Positions 41,777 through 51,934 of a stretch of DNA of 64,000 nt are shown here, one piece after another. Within the stretch, counting starts at the first letter, position 1, and every line of letters begins with the position of its first letter. This DNA is from Futiania mangrovi. GTDB taxonomy: Bacteria; Pseudomonadota; Alphaproteobacteria; Futianiales; Futianiaceae. Under the pieces are notes generated by a model. It did no database searches and was not told the origin of the DNA. It was given only the letters and a program-made list of their open reading frames with translations. The stretch covers positions 218,359 to 282,358 of the forward strand of contig NZ_JAMZFT010000004.1 of the NCBI RefSeq assembly GCF_024158125.1. The letters run 5' to 3'. Made by a program: the position numbers and the translations under genes.

Positions 41777-42631
41777 TCAGGCGAAGACGACCGTCTTGTG
41801 GCCATTGAGCATGACCCGCCGCTCGACGTGCAGCTTGACCGCGCGGGCCAGCACCCTGCTCTCGATGTCGCGGCCGACCGCGACGAAATCCTCCGGGCTC
41901 AGCGCGTGGGTCACGCGCTCGGTCTCCTGCTCGATGATCGGGCCTTCGTCGAGGTCGGGCGTGACATAGTGCGCGGTCGCGCCGATCAGCTTGACCCCGC
42001 GCTCGTGCGCCTGGTGATAGGGCTTGGCACCCTTGAAGCTCGGCAGGAAGGAGTGGTGGATGTTGATGATCCGCCCGTAGAGCCGGTTCGACAGCTTGTC
42101 CGACAGCACCTGCATGTAGCGGGCGAGCACGACGAGGTCGGCGCCCGTCTCGTTGACGAGGGCGAGCAGTTTCTCCTCCTGCTGGGTCTTCGTGTCCTTC
42201 GTGACCGGCCAGTGGTGGAAGGGCAGGCCCTCGATCTCGGCGGTGCGGGCGCTGTCGGGGTGGTTGGAGACGATGGCGGCCACCTCCGCGTCGAGCCAGC
42301 CCACGCGGATCTGGTAGAAGAGGTGCAGCATCGCGTGGTCGAACTTCGAGACCATGACCACGATGCGCGGCTTGGTGCCCGTGTCGGTCAGCGCGGCCTG
42401 CATGGCGAAGCGGTCGATGGCGGGCTTAAGCCGCCGCTCGATCTCCCCGCGCGTCGCGGCTGCGGGCGCGGTGAAGGCGATGCGCATGAAGAAGCGGTTG
42501 GTCTGGCGGTCCCAGAACTGGTTGCTCTCGGCGATGTTGCCGCCGAGGTCGGCAAGCTCGGCGGTGATCGCGGCGACGATCCCCGGACGGTCCTCGCAGG
42601 AGAGGTTCAGGACGAAGCTACGGTCGGACAT
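41777..42631 (-). CDS. purU: Formyltetrahydrofolate deformylase
   Basis: A 284-residue enzyme that hydrolyses 10-formyl-THF to formate and THF, balancing one-carbon units for purine synthesis. Residues 1-80 form an ACT domain (SCEDRPGIVAAITAELADLG, then NQFWDRQTNRFFMR). The formyltransferase domain follows with IVLARYMQVLS-like LVVLARYMQVL, NIHHSFLPSFKGAKPYHQA (catalytic histidine) and GATAHYVTPDLDEGPII with the catalytic aspartate. ATG 42631 follows CAGGAG and is where ACT homology begins. Next to tRNA-Phe. Confidence 0.95.
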   Translation of the reverse strand: MSDRSFVLNLSCEDRPGIVAAITAELADLGGNIAESNQFWDRQTNRFFMRIAFTAPAAATRGEIERRLKPAIDRFAMQAALTDTGTKPRIVVMVSKFDHAMLHLFYQIRVGWLDAEVAAIVSNHPDSARTAEIEGLPFHHWPVTKDTKTQQEEKLLALVNETGADLVVLARYMQVLSDKLSNRLYGRIINIHHSFLPSFKGAKPYHQAHERGVKLIGATAHYVTPDLDEGPIIEQETERVTHALSPEDFVAVGRDIESRVLARAVKLHVERRVMLNGHKTVVFA

Positions 42632-42746
42632 GGACGGGTCGTGCTCCTGGATGCGGGCGGGTTCGGGACGGGCAATCGGACGCGCGCCCTTTTCTGGCGT
42701 CACCGGCGGCCGGGAGCAAGCGGGAATGCGGGAGTGGGACGGAAAG

Positions 42747-42822
42747 TGGTGCCCAGGGGCGGAATCGAACCACCGACACTGCGATTTTCAGTCGCATGCT
42801 CTACCAACTGAGCTACCTGGGC
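42747..42822 (-). tRNA. tRNA-Phe (anticodon GAA)
   Basis: Reading the minus strand, acceptor arm GCCCAGG pairs with CCTGGGC, the D-arm is GCTCAGTTGGTAGAGC, the anticodon loop CTGAAAA gives GAA, and the T-arm has GGTTCGATTCC. Discriminator A and CCA are encoded. 76 bases. Confidence 0.97.
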
Positions 42823-42942
42823 GCCGTGTGCGGGGAGGTTGGTACGGGATCGCGTCCCCCGCGCGCGAGGCAGGGTTGTAGGGGATCGGACGGCCTCTGT
42901 CCAGCCCTTCCGTCAGCGGAAAAGCGTGCGGGCGGCGGGGCC

Positions 42943-43161
42943 TTAGCGCTCGTCCTCCGGCTCGCCCCCGGGGCCCCCAGCCGGCCCTCCTCCCGGCCCG
43001 GGCGCGGGCTCGTCCGTCGGGATCGCGTAGACCCCCTTCAGCCAGCGGCCGAGGTCGATCTTCTGGCACCGGTCGGAACAGAACGGGCGGAAATCGGCCG
43101 TCGAGGGCTTGCGGCAGATCGGGCAGGGCGTGGGTTTGGCGGGGGGTCGCTCTTCTGTCAT
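42943..43161 (-). CDS. yacG: DNA gyrase inhibitor YacG
   Basis: A 72-residue zinc protein with C13-x2-C16 and C28-x3-C32 in CPICRK and [17 protein letters not shown], the canonical YacG signature. It binds GyrB and blocks its DNA binding. The last 15 residues are a proline/glycine-rich acidic tail. ATG 43161 gives the family length; GTG 43176, overlapping the RNase stop as GTGA, is an alternative. It follows the RNase E/G gene, the usual alphaproteobacterial order. Confidence 0.93.
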   Translation of the reverse strand: MTEERPPAKPTPCPICRKPSTADFRPFCSDRCQKIDLGRWLKGVYAIPTDEPAPGPGGGPAGGPGGEPEDER

Positions 43162-43172
43162 GCGGGTCAGGC

Positions 43173-44540
43173 TTACGCGCCCGCCGCCCGTTCCACAAGG
43201 GCTGTCGCAGGGCTCAGGCCAGGATCGGCGACGATGCGGACGGGGCGCCCCGCGCGGGCGTCGAGATCGGCGCGCAGGTCGGCCTGCTGGCCCAGCCAAT
43301 GCGCGACCGCGGGCGCAACGCGCAACACCGCCGCGGGGAATTTCAACCCCTTCGCTTCCCGCGCGGCGAGGCGGGCGGCGCCGAGCGCCGCGGCCTCCAC
43401 CGACGGCGCGGGGCGGGCGTCGGGCGCGGTATAGAGGGTCTTGAGCGAGGGGCCGAGGCGCGTCCTCACCATCTCCATGAGCCCGAGGCGCGATGGCGGC
43501 AGCACATCGACGCGCGCCGGGTCGTCGCGGGTGGCCGCCCGCATCTCCTGGTCGAGGCGGGCGCGCACGGCGTCGCCCTGCGCCTCGATCACGTCCACCA
43601 CGATCGGCCCGCCCAGTGCGCGCAGCCGCATCTCGCGGGCGAGCGCTTCCACGGCCTCCGCGTTCGTGCGCGCTGCGGTGCGGACGGGGTCCGCCTCTCC
43701 CCGGCCCGCGTTGACGTCGACGGCGACCAGCGCTTCGGTCTCCTCGATCACGAGATTGCCGCCGGAGGGCAGGGCGACGCGCGGCTCCAGCGCGGCGGCG
43801 ATCTGGCCCGCCGTGTCGTGGCGGTCGAAGACGGACGTGGCGGCCGCCGTCTCGATCCGGGGGGCGAGATCGGGCGCTACGGTCTCGGCGATACGGGCAA
43901 GGCGGTTGCCGAGCGTCGTGTCGTCGGCAGCCACGGTCTCGACCTCGGCGAGGTGGCGCAGGATCTCGTACTCGGCGGCGAGTGGCGCTTCGTCCTCCCG
44001 CGCGATGCCGGACCAGAGTGCGGCCAGCGCCTCGATCTCGTGCAGCAGATGCCCCTCGTCGGCGTTGCCCGCGGTGCGGCGGAAGATCAGGCCACCCGGA
44101 ACGGGCGCACCCCCAGCCAGCCGGGCAAGACGCGCCTCTGCCGGCGTACCGCCCAATGCGCGCGACAGCCCGTGCCCCCGCCCGTGCGGGCGGTAGACGA
44201 CGCGGGGACCCGCGAGCGCGATGCGTGCCGTCAGCCGCGGTCCCTTGCCGTTCACGGCCTCGCGCGTGACCTGAAGCGTCAGCCTGTCGCCGACGGCCGG
44301 TGCGCGGGCGCCGCGGGCAAGCTCCTTGGCGGGCAGGAAGCCGGTCACGCCGCGGCCCAGAGCGACGAAATGGCCGTCAAGCGCGGGGGCGGCCTGGGAA
44401 ATGCGTGCGGGCAGGACGGCGCCACGCGCAGGCCAGCGCACGGCGCGGTCATGCACAAGCTCGGTCAGGCGCCCGCCGGCGACGCGCGCGATGCGCACCT
44501 CGCCCGGGCCCGACTCGATCAGCAGTTCATTCCCGCGCAT
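43173..44540 (-). CDS. Ribonuclease E/G family protein
   Basis: A 455-residue endoribonuclease of RNase G size. The S1-like part is near 35-105 ([20 protein letters not shown], then GFLPAKEL). The catalytic DNase-I-like domain carries two Mg2+-binding aspartates in [10 protein letters not shown] and IVVDVIEAQ. The zinc-link cysteines between catalytic and small domains of classical RNase E are not present; the region after the second Asp reads [17 protein letters not shown]. Acts in rRNA or mRNA processing. Overlaps maf by 14 bases. Confidence 0.92.
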   Translation of the reverse strand: MRGNELLIESGPGEVRIARVAGGRLTELVHDRAVRWPARGAVLPARISQAAPALDGHFVALGRGVTGFLPAKELARGARAPAVGDRLTLQVTREAVNGKGPRLTARIALAGPRVVYRPHGRGHGLSRALGGTPAEARLARLAGGAPVPGGLIFRRTAGNADEGHLLHEIEALAALWSGIAREDEAPLAAEYEILRHLAEVETVAADDTTLGNRLARIAETVAPDLAPRIETAAATSVFDRHDTAGQIAAALEPRVALPSGGNLVIEETEALVAVDVNAGRGEADPVRTAARTNAEAVEALAREMRLRALGGPIVVDVIEAQGDAVRARLDQEMRAATRDDPARVDVLPPSRLGLMEMVRTRLGPSLKTLYTAPDARPAPSVEAAALGAARLAAREAKGLKFPAAVLRVAPAVAHWLGQQADLRADLDARAGRPVRIVADPGLSPATALVERAAGA

Positions 44541-45132
44541 CGTGGCCGCCGGGTGTGATACAGCTCGCTGCGAGCAGAGCCGCCGTCTCGGCCAGCGGCA
44601 GGCCGATCACGGCAGAGCAGGAGCCGTTGATCCAGGGGATGAACGCCTCGGCATAGCCCTGGATCGCATAGCCGCCCGCCTTGCCGCGCCATTCGCCGGT
44701 GGCGATGTAGAGACCGGTTTCGGCGGCGGAAAGCCGCTTCATGGCAACGCGGGTCTCCACCCGCCGGGTGCGCAGCGTGCCGTCTGCCGCGACGGCCGCC
44801 ACGCCGGTGATGACACGATGGCGGCGGCCCGAGAGCAGGGCGAGGCAGGCGCGGGCCTCGGCCTCCGTCTCCGCCTTGGGCAGGGCGCGGCGCCCGCAGG
44901 CGACGACCGTGTCGGCGGCCAGAACGACGCATCCGGCGCGCAGGTCTGCAACGGCGCGGGCCTTTTCGACCGCGAGCCGCAGCGCGAGGTCGCGCGGCAA
45001 CTCTCCCTTGCGGGGCGTTTCGTCGATGTCGGGTGCAAGAACCTCGTCGGGCGCGATGCCGAGGCGCGCCAGCAGGTCCCGCCGCCGCGGCGAGGCGCTC
45101 GCCAACACCAGACGGGGGCGGGGCGCGCTCAA
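44527..45132 (-). CDS. maf: Maf family nucleoside triphosphate pyrophosphatase
   Basis: A 201-residue house-cleaning NTP pyrophosphatase. Visible are the start LVLASASPRRRDLLARLGI, DETPR, the metal-binding VVLAADTVV, SGRRHRVITGVAAV and the C-terminal GYAIQGYAEAFIPWINGS. The residues match Maf/YhdE, which act on dTTP, UTP or modified pyrimidines. It lies one base after infA and overlaps the RNase gene, so infA, maf, RNase and yacG form one transcript. Confidence 0.94.
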   Translation of the reverse strand: MSAPRPRLVLASASPRRRDLLARLGIAPDEVLAPDIDETPRKGELPRDLALRLAVEKARAVADLRAGCVVLAADTVVACGRRALPKAETEAEARACLALLSGRRHRVITGVAAVAADGTLRTRRVETRVAMKRLSAAETGLYIATGEWRGKAGGYAIQGYAEAFIPWINGSCSAVIGLPLAETAALLAASCITPGGHDARE

Positions 45133-45133
45133 C

Positions 45134-45352
45134 TTACTTGAAGCGATAGGTGATCCGGCCCTTGGTCAGGTCATAGGGCGTCATCTCGACCTGGACCTTG
45201 TCGCCGGCGAGCACGCGAATACGGTTCTTGCGCATCTTGCCCGCCGTGTGCGCGATGACTTCGTGCCCGTTCTCGAGCTGAACACGAAACATCGCGTTCG
45301 GAAGAAGCTCCACGACAACACCCGGAAACTCGAGCAGTTCCTCTTTGGCCAT
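45134..45352 (-). CDS. infA: Translation initiation factor IF-1
   Basis: A 72-residue OB-fold protein: [20 protein letters not shown], then [40 protein letters not shown] and GRITYRFK. It binds the ribosomal A site of the 30S subunit in initiation. ATG 45352 was chosen over TTG 45358 because AAGGATTGGGA precedes it and the family starts M-A-K-E. Heads the infA-maf-RNase-yacG unit. Confidence 0.97.
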   Translation of the reverse strand: MAKEELLEFPGVVVELLPNAMFRVQLENGHEVIAHTAGKMRKNRIRVLAGDKVQVEMTPYDLTKGRITYRFK

Positions 45353-45441
45353 TCCCAATCCTTGCCACGTTATTCGCGGCGGAACATGGCCGCGTGCGGC
45401 GCAAAAAGCAAGTGCGCGGTTGGATAAAGGTCAAGGGCCGC

Positions 45442-45900
45442 TCAGACGCGCGGGAGCGCCTTGGCCCCGAAGCGGGCTCTGATCTTCTCGAACAGCGCGT
45501 CGCGGACCTGGCGGTAGGCCTCCATCCGCTGCTCGCGGTTGCCGCTGGCGAGCGAGGGATCCATGGTCGGCCAGTACTCGATCTCCACCGCCATGGTGCG
45601 GGTCAGGTCGACCGCCTTGTGCTGGGCCTCGGGCGACAGCGAGATCACGAGGTCGTAGTTCGTGTCTTCCAGGTCGTCGAAGGTCTTGGGAACATGGGAG
45701 GAGAGGTCGATGCCGATCTCGTCCATCGTGGCGACCATGAAGGGGTCCGGATCGGTCGTGCGCACGCCGCAGGAATCGACGAAGACCACGCGGCCGTAGA
45801 GGTGCTTCATGATCGCCTCGGCCATGGGCGAGCGGATCGCGTTCTGGCTGCAGGCGAAGAGGACCGCGCCCGGCAGGTCCTCACCGTGCGGTCCCTTCAT
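45442..45900 (-). CDS. Low molecular weight protein tyrosine phosphatase / arsenate reductase-like protein
   Basis: A 152-residue protein. The phosphate loop is C17-S-Q-N-A-I-R23, the CX5R motif, followed by SPMAEAIMKHLYG. A second conserved element is DYDLVISLSPEAQ-like NYDLVISLSPEAQ. No additional redox cysteine pair is obvious apart from C44 (DSCGV), so phosphatase is more likely than arsenate reductase. It is 6 bases after the UPF0262 gene; the same pair is usual in alphaproteobacteria. Confidence 0.9.
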   Translation of the reverse strand: MKGPHGEDLPGAVLFACSQNAIRSPMAEAIMKHLYGRVVFVDSCGVRTTDPDPFMVATMDEIGIDLSSHVPKTFDDLEDTNYDLVISLSPEAQHKAVDLTRTMAVEIEYWPTMDPSLASGNREQRMEAYRQVRDALFEKIRARFGAKALPRV

Positions 45901-45906
45901 CGCGCC

Positions 45907-46410
45907 CTATCCCTTGATGTGCAGGACGCAGATGAGGGTGAAGAGACGGCGCGCGGTCGGGAAGTCGACCGCGATCTTGCCCTTCAGGCGGTCGCGCAGT
46001 GTCTCTGACCCCTCGTTGTGCAGGCCGCGGCGGCCCATGTCGATCGCCTCGATCTGCGAGGGGGGCGCGGTGCGGATGGCCTGGAAATAGCTCTCGCAGA
46101 TCAGGAAATAGTCCTTCACGATCCGTCGGAAGGGGCCGAGCGCAAGGATGATCGTGCCGTGGTCGGGCTCGCTCTCGGTCGAGATGTGGAACACCAGCCG
46201 GTTGTCCTGGATCGCGAGCTTCAGCAGGTATGGGCCGCCGGGGCTGCCCTCGGGCCGGAAATAGTTCTCGTCCAGCAGGTCGAAGATCGCGACCTTGCGC
46301 TCATGCTCGACATCCGCGTTGCGCCAGCCGACGGTGGCCTCGTCCAGTGTGACGTCGACGAGGCGGAACCGGGGGTCCGGCGCGGGTGCGATGTCGTCCG
46401 TTTCGCTCAT
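45907..46410 (-). CDS. UPF0262 family protein
   Basis: A 167-residue soluble protein of a family nearly confined to alphaproteobacteria. Segments: [24 protein letters not shown] [47 protein letters not shown] and the C-terminal [19 protein letters not shown]. Function unknown. It begins with a 4-base overlap on hisD (ATGA) and precedes the phosphatase gene. Confidence 0.93.
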   Translation of the reverse strand: MSETDDIAPAPDPRFRLVDVTLDEATVGWRNADVEHERKVAIFDLLDENYFRPEGSPGGPYLLKLAIQDNRLVFHISTESEPDHGTIILALGPFRRIVKDYFLICESYFQAIRTAPPSQIEAIDMGRRGLHNEGSETLRDRLKGKIAVDFPTARRLFTLICVLHIKG

Positions 46411-47708
46411 TCCGCCGCCAGGTTCAGCCGTATGGAGAGGGAGAGTGCGTGGGCGCCGAGCCCCTCGGCCTCCGCCAGCCGGATCGCGTGCGGGGCGAGC
46501 GTGCGCAGCCCCTCCGCCGTGCAGCCGACGATGGTCGTGCGCTTCATGAAGTCGAGGACCGACAGCCCGCTTGCGAAGCGGGCGGACCGCGCGGTCGGAA
46601 GCACGTGGTTCGGGCCGGCGATGTAGTCGCCCACCGCTTCCGGCGTATGGCGGCCGAGGAAGATCGCGCCCGCGTTGCGCACGCGCGCCATCAGCGCCTC
46701 CGGATCGGCGACGGCAAGTTCCAGGTGCTCCGGCGCGATGCGGTCGATCAGCGGGACGGCTGCGTCGAGGTCGGGCACGGTGACGATCGCGCCGTGCCGC
46801 GCCCAGCTTTCGCCCGCAATGGCAGTGCGGGGGAGGGTGGCGAGGTGCGCCTCGACCGCGCGGGCGACGTCGGCGGCGAAGGCCTTGTCGTCGGTGATCA
46901 GGATCGACTGGGCGGCGGTGTCATGCTCGGCTTGCGAGAGGAGGTCGGCCGCAATCCAGGCGGGGTCGTTCTGCCCGTCCGCCACGACGAGGATTTCCGA
47001 CGGTCCCGCGACCATGTCGATGCCGACCGTGCCGAACACCTGCCGCTTGGCGGCGGCGACATAGGCGTTGCCGGGGCCGACGATCTTGTCGACCGGCGCG
47101 ATGGTCTGCGTGCCATAGGCGAGCGCGCCCACGGCCTGCGCCCCGCCGATGCGGTAGATCTCGGTCACGCCGGCAAGCCGGGCGGCGGCGAGCACCAGCG
47201 GGTTCAGGACCCCGTCGGGGGTGGGCACCACCATGACGATGCGCTCGACCCCCGCGACGCGCGCGGGCAGTGCGTTCATCAGCACGGAACTCGGATAGCT
47301 CGCGGTGCCGCCGGGAACATAGAGTCCCGCTGCCGACACTGGCGTCCAGCGATGGCCCAGCACGACGCCCGCGGCGTCGGTGAACCGGTCGTCGGAAGGC
47401 TTCTGCCGGGCATGGAAGTCCGCGATGCGGCCCGCCGCGACCTTCAACGCCTCCATCTGTGCCGCCGGCACCTCGGCGACGGCGGCGTCGACCTCCTCTG
47501 CCGCGATGGCAAGGCGGTCGGGCGTCAGCGCCAGCCGGTCGAAGCGCTGGGTATACTCGATCAGGGCCGCGTCGCCGCGGGCGCGCACGTCTTCCAGGAT
47601 CGCATGCACGGCATCGTTCACGTCGGCCGCCGTCTCCCGCTTCTGGGAAATGAGGGCGTCGAAGGCGGCGTCGAAATCGGCGGCGGTCTGGTCGAGCGTG
47701 ACGGGCAT
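46407..47708 (-). CDS. hisD: Histidinol dehydrogenase
   Basis: A 433-residue zinc enzyme that converts L-histidinol to L-histidine in two NAD+-dependent oxidations. Visible segments: [69 protein letters not shown] and the zinc-site [14 protein letters not shown]-terminal [14 protein letters not shown] is family-typical. Length standard. Upstream of UPF0262 with coupled overlap. Confidence 0.97.
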   Translation of the reverse strand: MPVTLDQTAADFDAAFDALISQKRETAADVNDAVHAILEDVRARGDAALIEYTQRFDRLALTPDRLAIAAEEVDAAVAEVPAAQMEALKVAAGRIADFHARQKPSDDRFTDAAGVVLGHRWTPVSAAGLYVPGGTASYPSSVLMNALPARVAGVERIVMVVPTPDGVLNPLVLAAARLAGVTEIYRIGGAQAVGALAYGTQTIAPVDKIVGPGNAYVAAAKRQVFGTVGIDMVAGPSEILVVADGQNDPAWIAADLLSQAEHDTAAQSILITDDKAFAADVARAVEAHLATLPRTAIAGESWARHGAIVTVPDLDAAVPLIDRIAPEHLELAVADPEALMARVRNAGAIFLGRHTPEAVGDYIAGPNHVLPTARSARFASGLSVLDFMKRTTIVGCTAEGLRTLAPHAIRLAEAEGLGAHALSLSIRLNLAAE

Positions 47709-47803
47709 GGGCTGGCTTCCGGTTCGATGGCGTGCGCAACCCCGCCTATATAGGGGCTCGGCGCGCGGGCGTCACGCGCCGGCGCGTTCCCATGCCTTGC
47801 GGA

Positions 47804-48265
47804 TCAGTCGTGCGCGGGACGCGATTTTGCCGTCCAGGGCCGGGTGAGGTCGCGCAATTGCGCCTCGACCGTCTCGACCTCCAGCCGGATCTGGCCGCCG
47901 CCCGCGAAGACGAGGTCGATGGAGAGACCGCTCTCGTCCTCGTTGGAGACGATGGCCAGCAGCTCCAGCACATGCGCCTCGTCGGCGAGCGGGATGCCCC
48001 TGGCCTTCGCGCTCCGCACGTTCTCGAAATGGAGACCGGTGCGGGTGCGCAAGGGACGGCGGGTGCGGGCGGCGCCTTCCCCCTCCCATACGAAGCGGTT
48101 GAGCACGAGGGCGAAACGCCGTGTGCTCGGCAGGAAGCGCATGTCGCCCACGCGCACCAAGGCGTCCTGCAGAAGGGAGGAGAAGACCATCAGGTCCTCC
48201 TCGTCCTGTGCGATGAGTTTCAGCCCTTCGGCCAGTGCGCCGCCTGCCCTCGATCCCTTGGTCAC
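47804..48265 (-). CDS. DUF2948 family protein
   Basis: A 153-residue soluble protein of an alphaproteobacterial family of unknown role. It has LKLIAQDEEDLMVFSSLLQD, RFLPSTRRFALVLNRFVWE and HVLELLAIVSNE. GTG 48265 was chosen: GGGAGAAG lies upstream and the family starts just before LKLIAQD. It lies between murA and hisD, 35 bases after murA, in the conserved order of the group. Confidence 0.85.
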   Translation of the reverse strand: MTKGSRAGGALAEGLKLIAQDEEDLMVFSSLLQDALVRVGDMRFLPSTRRFALVLNRFVWEGEGAARTRRPLRTRTGLHFENVRSAKARGIPLADEAHVLELLAIVSNEDESGLSIDLVFAGGGQIRLEVETVEAQLRDLTRPWTAKSRPAHD

Positions 48266-48300
48266 CCTCGATGCTTCTCCCGAAACTTGCGCGGTCCCGC

Positions 48301-49587
48301 TCAGTCGGACAGGCGCCGGATATCGGCACCGCACGCGCCGAGTTTCTCTTCCACGCGCTCGTAGCCGCGGTCGAGATGATAGACCCGGTTGACGACGGTT
48401 TCACCCTCTGCCGCCAGGCCGGCCAGCACGAGGCTGATCGACGCGCGCAGGTCGGTCGCCATAACGGGCGCGCCCTTCAGCCGGGGCACGCCCCGAATGA
48501 CCGCGACCGCGCCCTTGAGCGTGATGTCCGCGCCCATCCGCATCAGCTCCGGCACGTGCATGAACCGGTTCTCGAAAATCGATTCGTGGATCGAGGAAGC
48601 CCCGTCCGCAACCGTCAGCAGCGCCATGATCTGCGCCTGGAGGTCGGTCGGAAAGCCCGGATGGGGCTGCGTTTCGATGTCGATGCCGCCGTGGCGTCCG
48701 TTTTTCGGGCGCACGTGCAGGCCGCCCGGCACCTCCTCCACGGCGATGTGGATGCGGTCCAGCACCTCGATCAGCGCGCCCAGATGGTCGGCACGTGCCC
48801 CCTCCAGCGTGATCGCGCCCCCGGTGATGCCCGCGGCGACGGCGTAGCTTCCGGCCTCGATCCGGTCGGGGATGACGGCGTGCGTCGCACCCGACAGCGC
48901 ATCCACGCCCTGGATCGTGAGGCGCGAGGAGCCCGCCCCCTCGATCCGCGCGCCCATTGCGCAGAGACAGTCGGCGAGGTCGGCGATCTCCGGCTCGCGT
49001 GCGGCGTTCTCGATCACCGTCTCGCCCTTCGCCAGCGTTGCCGCCATCAGCAGGTTCTCGGTCGCGCCGACGGAGACGAAGGGCAGGCGGATGCGCGCGC
49101 CGGCGAGGCCCTTCGGCGCGCGTGCAATGACATAGCCGTCCTGCAGGTCGATCGCCGCGCCCAGTTGCTGCATGCCCTTCAGGTGCAGGTCGACGGGGCG
49201 CGTGCCGATGGCGCAGCCGCCGGGCAGCGATACCTTCGCCTGCCCGAACCGGGCGAGCAGGGGGCCGAGGACGAGGATGCTCGCCCGCATCTTGCGTACG
49301 AGGTCGTAAGGCGCGACATGCGCGCGGACCTTGCCGCCGTCGATGGTCAGGCGGCGGCCGTGATTGCCGGGCGCGGCCGGGTCGGGTTCGAAGCCGATGC
49401 CGGTCCCCAGCTCCTCCATCACGCGGGCGAGCGTGCCGATGTCGGCGAGGTCGGGGACATTGGTGAGCGTAAGCGGCTCCTCCGACAGGAGCCCCGCCGT
49501 CATCAGCGGCAGGGCGGCGTTCTTCGCCCCGCTGATGTGAATGGTGCCTTGAAGCGTGCGCCCGCCGCGCACCGCGATCCGGTCCAT
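48301..49587 (-). CDS. murA: UDP-N-acetylglucosamine 1-carboxyvinyltransferase
   Basis: A 428-residue enzyme that transfers enolpyruvyl from PEP to UDP-GlcNAc, the first committed step of peptidoglycan synthesis. The catalytic cysteine is C125 in [15 protein letters not shown], so it should be fosfomycin-sensitive. Substrate-binding [11 protein letters not shown] and the C-terminal [19 protein letters not shown] are in place. Head of the murA-DUF2948-hisD segment. Confidence 0.97.
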   Translation of the reverse strand: MDRIAVRGGRTLQGTIHISGAKNAALPLMTAGLLSEEPLTLTNVPDLADIGTLARVMEELGTGIGFEPDPAAPGNHGRRLTIDGGKVRAHVAPYDLVRKMRASILVLGPLLARFGQAKVSLPGGCAIGTRPVDLHLKGMQQLGAAIDLQDGYVIARAPKGLAGARIRLPFVSVGATENLLMAATLAKGETVIENAAREPEIADLADCLCAMGARIEGAGSSRLTIQGVDALSGATHAVIPDRIEAGSYAVAAGITGGAITLEGARADHLGALIEVLDRIHIAVEEVPGGLHVRPKNGRHGGIDIETQPHPGFPTDLQAQIMALLTVADGASSIHESIFENRFMHVPELMRMGADITLKGAVAVIRGVPRLKGAPVMATDLRASISLVLAGLAAEGETVVNRVYHLDRGYERVEEKLGACGADIRRLSD

Positions 49588-49742
49588 GCCTGCCGATGCT
49601 CCCCCTCGTTGCGGGACCCGCGTGCCGGTCCCTGCGCGACCTGATAGCCGAGCCGGCGATTCCCGTACAGTCTCGCGGGCGCAAGGGGGCGTCTAGGCGC
49701 GAAGTGCGGCAAGGATGGGGCAAGCTGCGCGCCGGGCCGGCT

Positions 49743-49777
49743 CAGCTCGGTTCAGCTCAGCTCAGCTCAGCTCAGCT
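49743..49777. repeat. CAGCT pentanucleotide repeat
   Basis: One CAGCT at 49743-49747, an imperfect spacer, then five perfect tandem copies at 49753-49777. The stop codon of the small gene that ends at 49772 (minus strand) lies in the last copy. Slippage by one unit would shift the reading frame past that stop. Confidence 0.85.
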
Positions 49778-49960
49778 CTGGGGCGTCTGCGGCTCGTCCC
49801 CCGAACCGGAAGGGGGCTTGCCGCCGCCGGCAGCAGCGGGATCGGTTGTGTCAGCCGCGGCCTGCGATTCGGCAAGGCGCCTGGCTTGCGCCTTGCGGCG
49901 GCGCAGGTTGGCGCGCAACTGCGCGGCAAGGCGCGCTTCACGGTCCTTGGTGGCGCTCAT
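49772..49960 (-). CDS. Small basic hypothetical protein (62 residues)
   Basis: MSATKDREARLAAQLRANLR begins a strongly basic helix that continues RRKAQARRLAES, followed by a disordered tail rich in A, G, P and S. Similar K-D-R-E-A-R-L-A-x-x-L-R-x-N-L-R-R-R-K starts occur in many alphaproteobacterial small proteins near murA. No known function. The stop lies in a CAGCT repeat. RBS GGGAGAGCC precedes ATG 49960. Confidence 0.7.
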   Translation of the reverse strand: MSATKDREARLAAQLRANLRRRKAQARRLAESQAAADTTDPAAAGGGKPPSGSGDEPQTPQS

Positions 49961-50117
49961 TTGAGGCTCTCCCTTGCCTGTCTTGCCCGGGCGGGCGGGC
50001 GATCCGGCGGGAACGTCCGCGATTGGCAGGAGGGCCGGATACGCGCTTGCGCCCGCGCGGCGAGTATGGCAGTTTCCGCCGCGCTTCGCACGCGGGGGTC
50101 CTTTTTCCGCGCCCGGC

Positions 50118-50192
<75 letters not shown>

Positions 50193-50249
50193 TCCCTTCC
50201 CGCCTCAAATCCTGCAAGGCCGGGTCCAGAAAGACCGGGTCCAGTGCCC

Positions 50250-51212
50250 TCAGGCGCCGGCGCTGAACTGCGCGACCGTCGTGCGTCCCGCCGCCTGCGG
50301 CGTGCGGCACGAGGCGAGGCGCCGCAATTCGGCGAAGCGGCGCGCGACCTTGTCCGCCAGACGCTTGCGCCGCACGGGCGCGATCGCGGACGCGGCATAG
50401 TGGGCGGCGATGGCCTGGCGCACCCGTTCGGCGTTCGCGGGGTTCGGCGTCTCCGACACGTCCCAGGTCCGGCCGCGCACGAAGCAGGTCCCGGCGAAGT
50501 CGCGGCGCGCCTCCTGCACCGTATCGAGTTCGGCGAGGCCCGCGCGCCCGGCCGCGGCCCTGAGCGTCCACGCACTGAAATTGTGGATGTGACCATAGTG
50601 GAAGATGTTGCCGCGCGACTTGGTAGCGGCATAGCCGACGATGTCCGGCACCTCGACATAAAGGACGCCATCCTCGGCCAGCCAGGATGCGAGGCGCTCC
50701 AGCGAGGCCACCGGGTCTGCCATGTGTTCCAGCACATGATTGAGGCGGATGAAGTCGAAACTGCCGGGCGCGAAGTCCACGTCCTCGATCCCGCCGCTGG
50801 TCACGTCGATCCCGAGCACCTCCCGGCAATAGGCCGAGTAGGAACGGTTGGGCTCCACCCCGCGTGCCTCGAGACCGAGTTCCTGGGCGAAGAACACGAA
50901 TTCCCCCGACCCCGCGCCCATGTCGAGCACGCGCCTGCGCCCCTCGATCACCGGCCACCACGTCCGGAAATAGGTCTTCACGCGGTCGAAATTGCGGATC
51001 ACCTGGCGCATCCGGGGGCGCACCTTGCCCTTGTAGTCGACGCGGTAGGCGTCGGCGTAGAAGGCCGCCAGCTCCTCCGCCGACGGGACCGGCCAGTTGT
51101 AGACATGACCGCAGGAGGCACACAGCAGCGTGGCGAGAGGCTTTCCGTGACGGTCGGTGTCGGAGACCTGCGCGCTTTCGCGCGACAGGCAGATCGGGCA
51201 TTGGCCGGTCAT
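50250..51212 (-). CDS. Class I SAM-dependent methyltransferase with N-terminal zinc ribbon
   Basis: A 320-residue protein. Residues 5-36 hold CPIC and CASC pairs (ICLSRESA... LLCASCGHVYNWP), a putative zinc ribbon. The methyltransferase domain follows with VLDMGAGSGEFVFFA (motif I), GVEPNRSYSAYC and LNHVLEHMADPVASLERL, the motif of the UbiE/Methyltransf_23 type. Similar proteins methylate sugars or surface-polymer ends. The C-terminus is basic. The neighbour upstream is a membrane protein; no operon evident. Confidence 0.85.
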   Translation of the reverse strand: MTGQCPICLSRESAQVSDTDRHGKPLATLLCASCGHVYNWPVPSAEELAAFYADAYRVDYKGKVRPRMRQVIRNFDRVKTYFRTWWPVIEGRRRVLDMGAGSGEFVFFAQELGLEARGVEPNRSYSAYCREVLGIDVTSGGIEDVDFAPGSFDFIRLNHVLEHMADPVASLERLASWLAEDGVLYVEVPDIVGYAATKSRGNIFHYGHIHNFSAWTLRAAAGRAGLAELDTVQEARRDFAGTCFVRGRTWDVSETPNPANAERVRQAIAAHYAASAIAPVRRKRLADKVARRFAELRRLASCRTPQAAGRTTVAQFSAGA

Positions 51213-51293
51213 GAAGCTACTCTCGCAAGGCGGACGATGGCGATTCAGCGGGAGAATGCGCGATTTGCGCGGCTCTGGCCAGATGCTTGCGCC

Positions 51294-51716
51294 TCACGAG
51301 AACTGGATGACCGCGAGAAGGACCGCGGCCAGCGCCGCGCCTTGCATCGCCATGCCATAGCGCCGCATCCGTGCTGGGTCTGGCGGGGTGCCCGCGCGGG
51401 ACCGCCCGACGCGATAGACGGTCGCGCGGACCGCGACGGCGGTCAGGACGACGACGGCTGCCAGCTTCATCTGGAAGACGGGTGCGGCCAGCAGGCCCTG
51501 CCACTGACCGGACCAGACCAGAAGCGTGCCGCTCGCCCACAACAAGGCGAGGCCCGCCAGCGATCCGTTGGCCAGACGCGGCATCAGGCGGCGGAGTGCG
51601 ACGCGCCCTTCGCCATCGGCGCGTGCCGCCGCCATGCCGGTCAGCAGGCTCGCGAAGCCCAGGCCGATCCCGGCCGCGAGGCCGACGAAATGCAGAAAGC
51701 TGAGCAAGGCCGTCAT
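51294..51716 (-). CDS. Four-helix integral membrane protein, CopD-like size
   Basis: A 140-residue hydrophobic protein with helices about 5-28, 50-70, 80-98 and 120-138. The pattern LHFVGLAAGIGLGFASLL at the N-terminus and FQMKLAAVVVLTAV in the third helix recall small CopD/DUF2269-like proteins in which a histidine binds heme or copper; only H9 is conserved by eye. Function uncertain. No strong RBS at ATG 51716. Confidence 0.7.
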   Translation of the reverse strand: MTALLSFLHFVGLAAGIGLGFASLLTGMAAARADGEGRVALRRLMPRLANGSLAGLALLWASGTLLVWSGQWQGLLAAPVFQMKLAAVVVLTAVAVRATVYRVGRSRAGTPPDPARMRRYGMAMQGAALAAVLLAVIQFS

Positions 51717-51934
51717 GGCGTCAGAGACTAGCCCGTCCGCGCGGCGGCGGCCAGTGCGGTCCGTCGCCCGCGCAAACGGCGTTCGGCGATCCGTACTTGC
51801 ATGGTTAATGCGCCCCGCGTGTCTGCGCGAGGTTGGGGTTGTGGCTAAAGTTTTATTAAAATCAGTGGCAAAGGGCTGCGGCGAGAGGTAGCGTCAAGGC
51901 AGGTTTGCGTTCTCGGGGAATGGGGGAGACAGCC

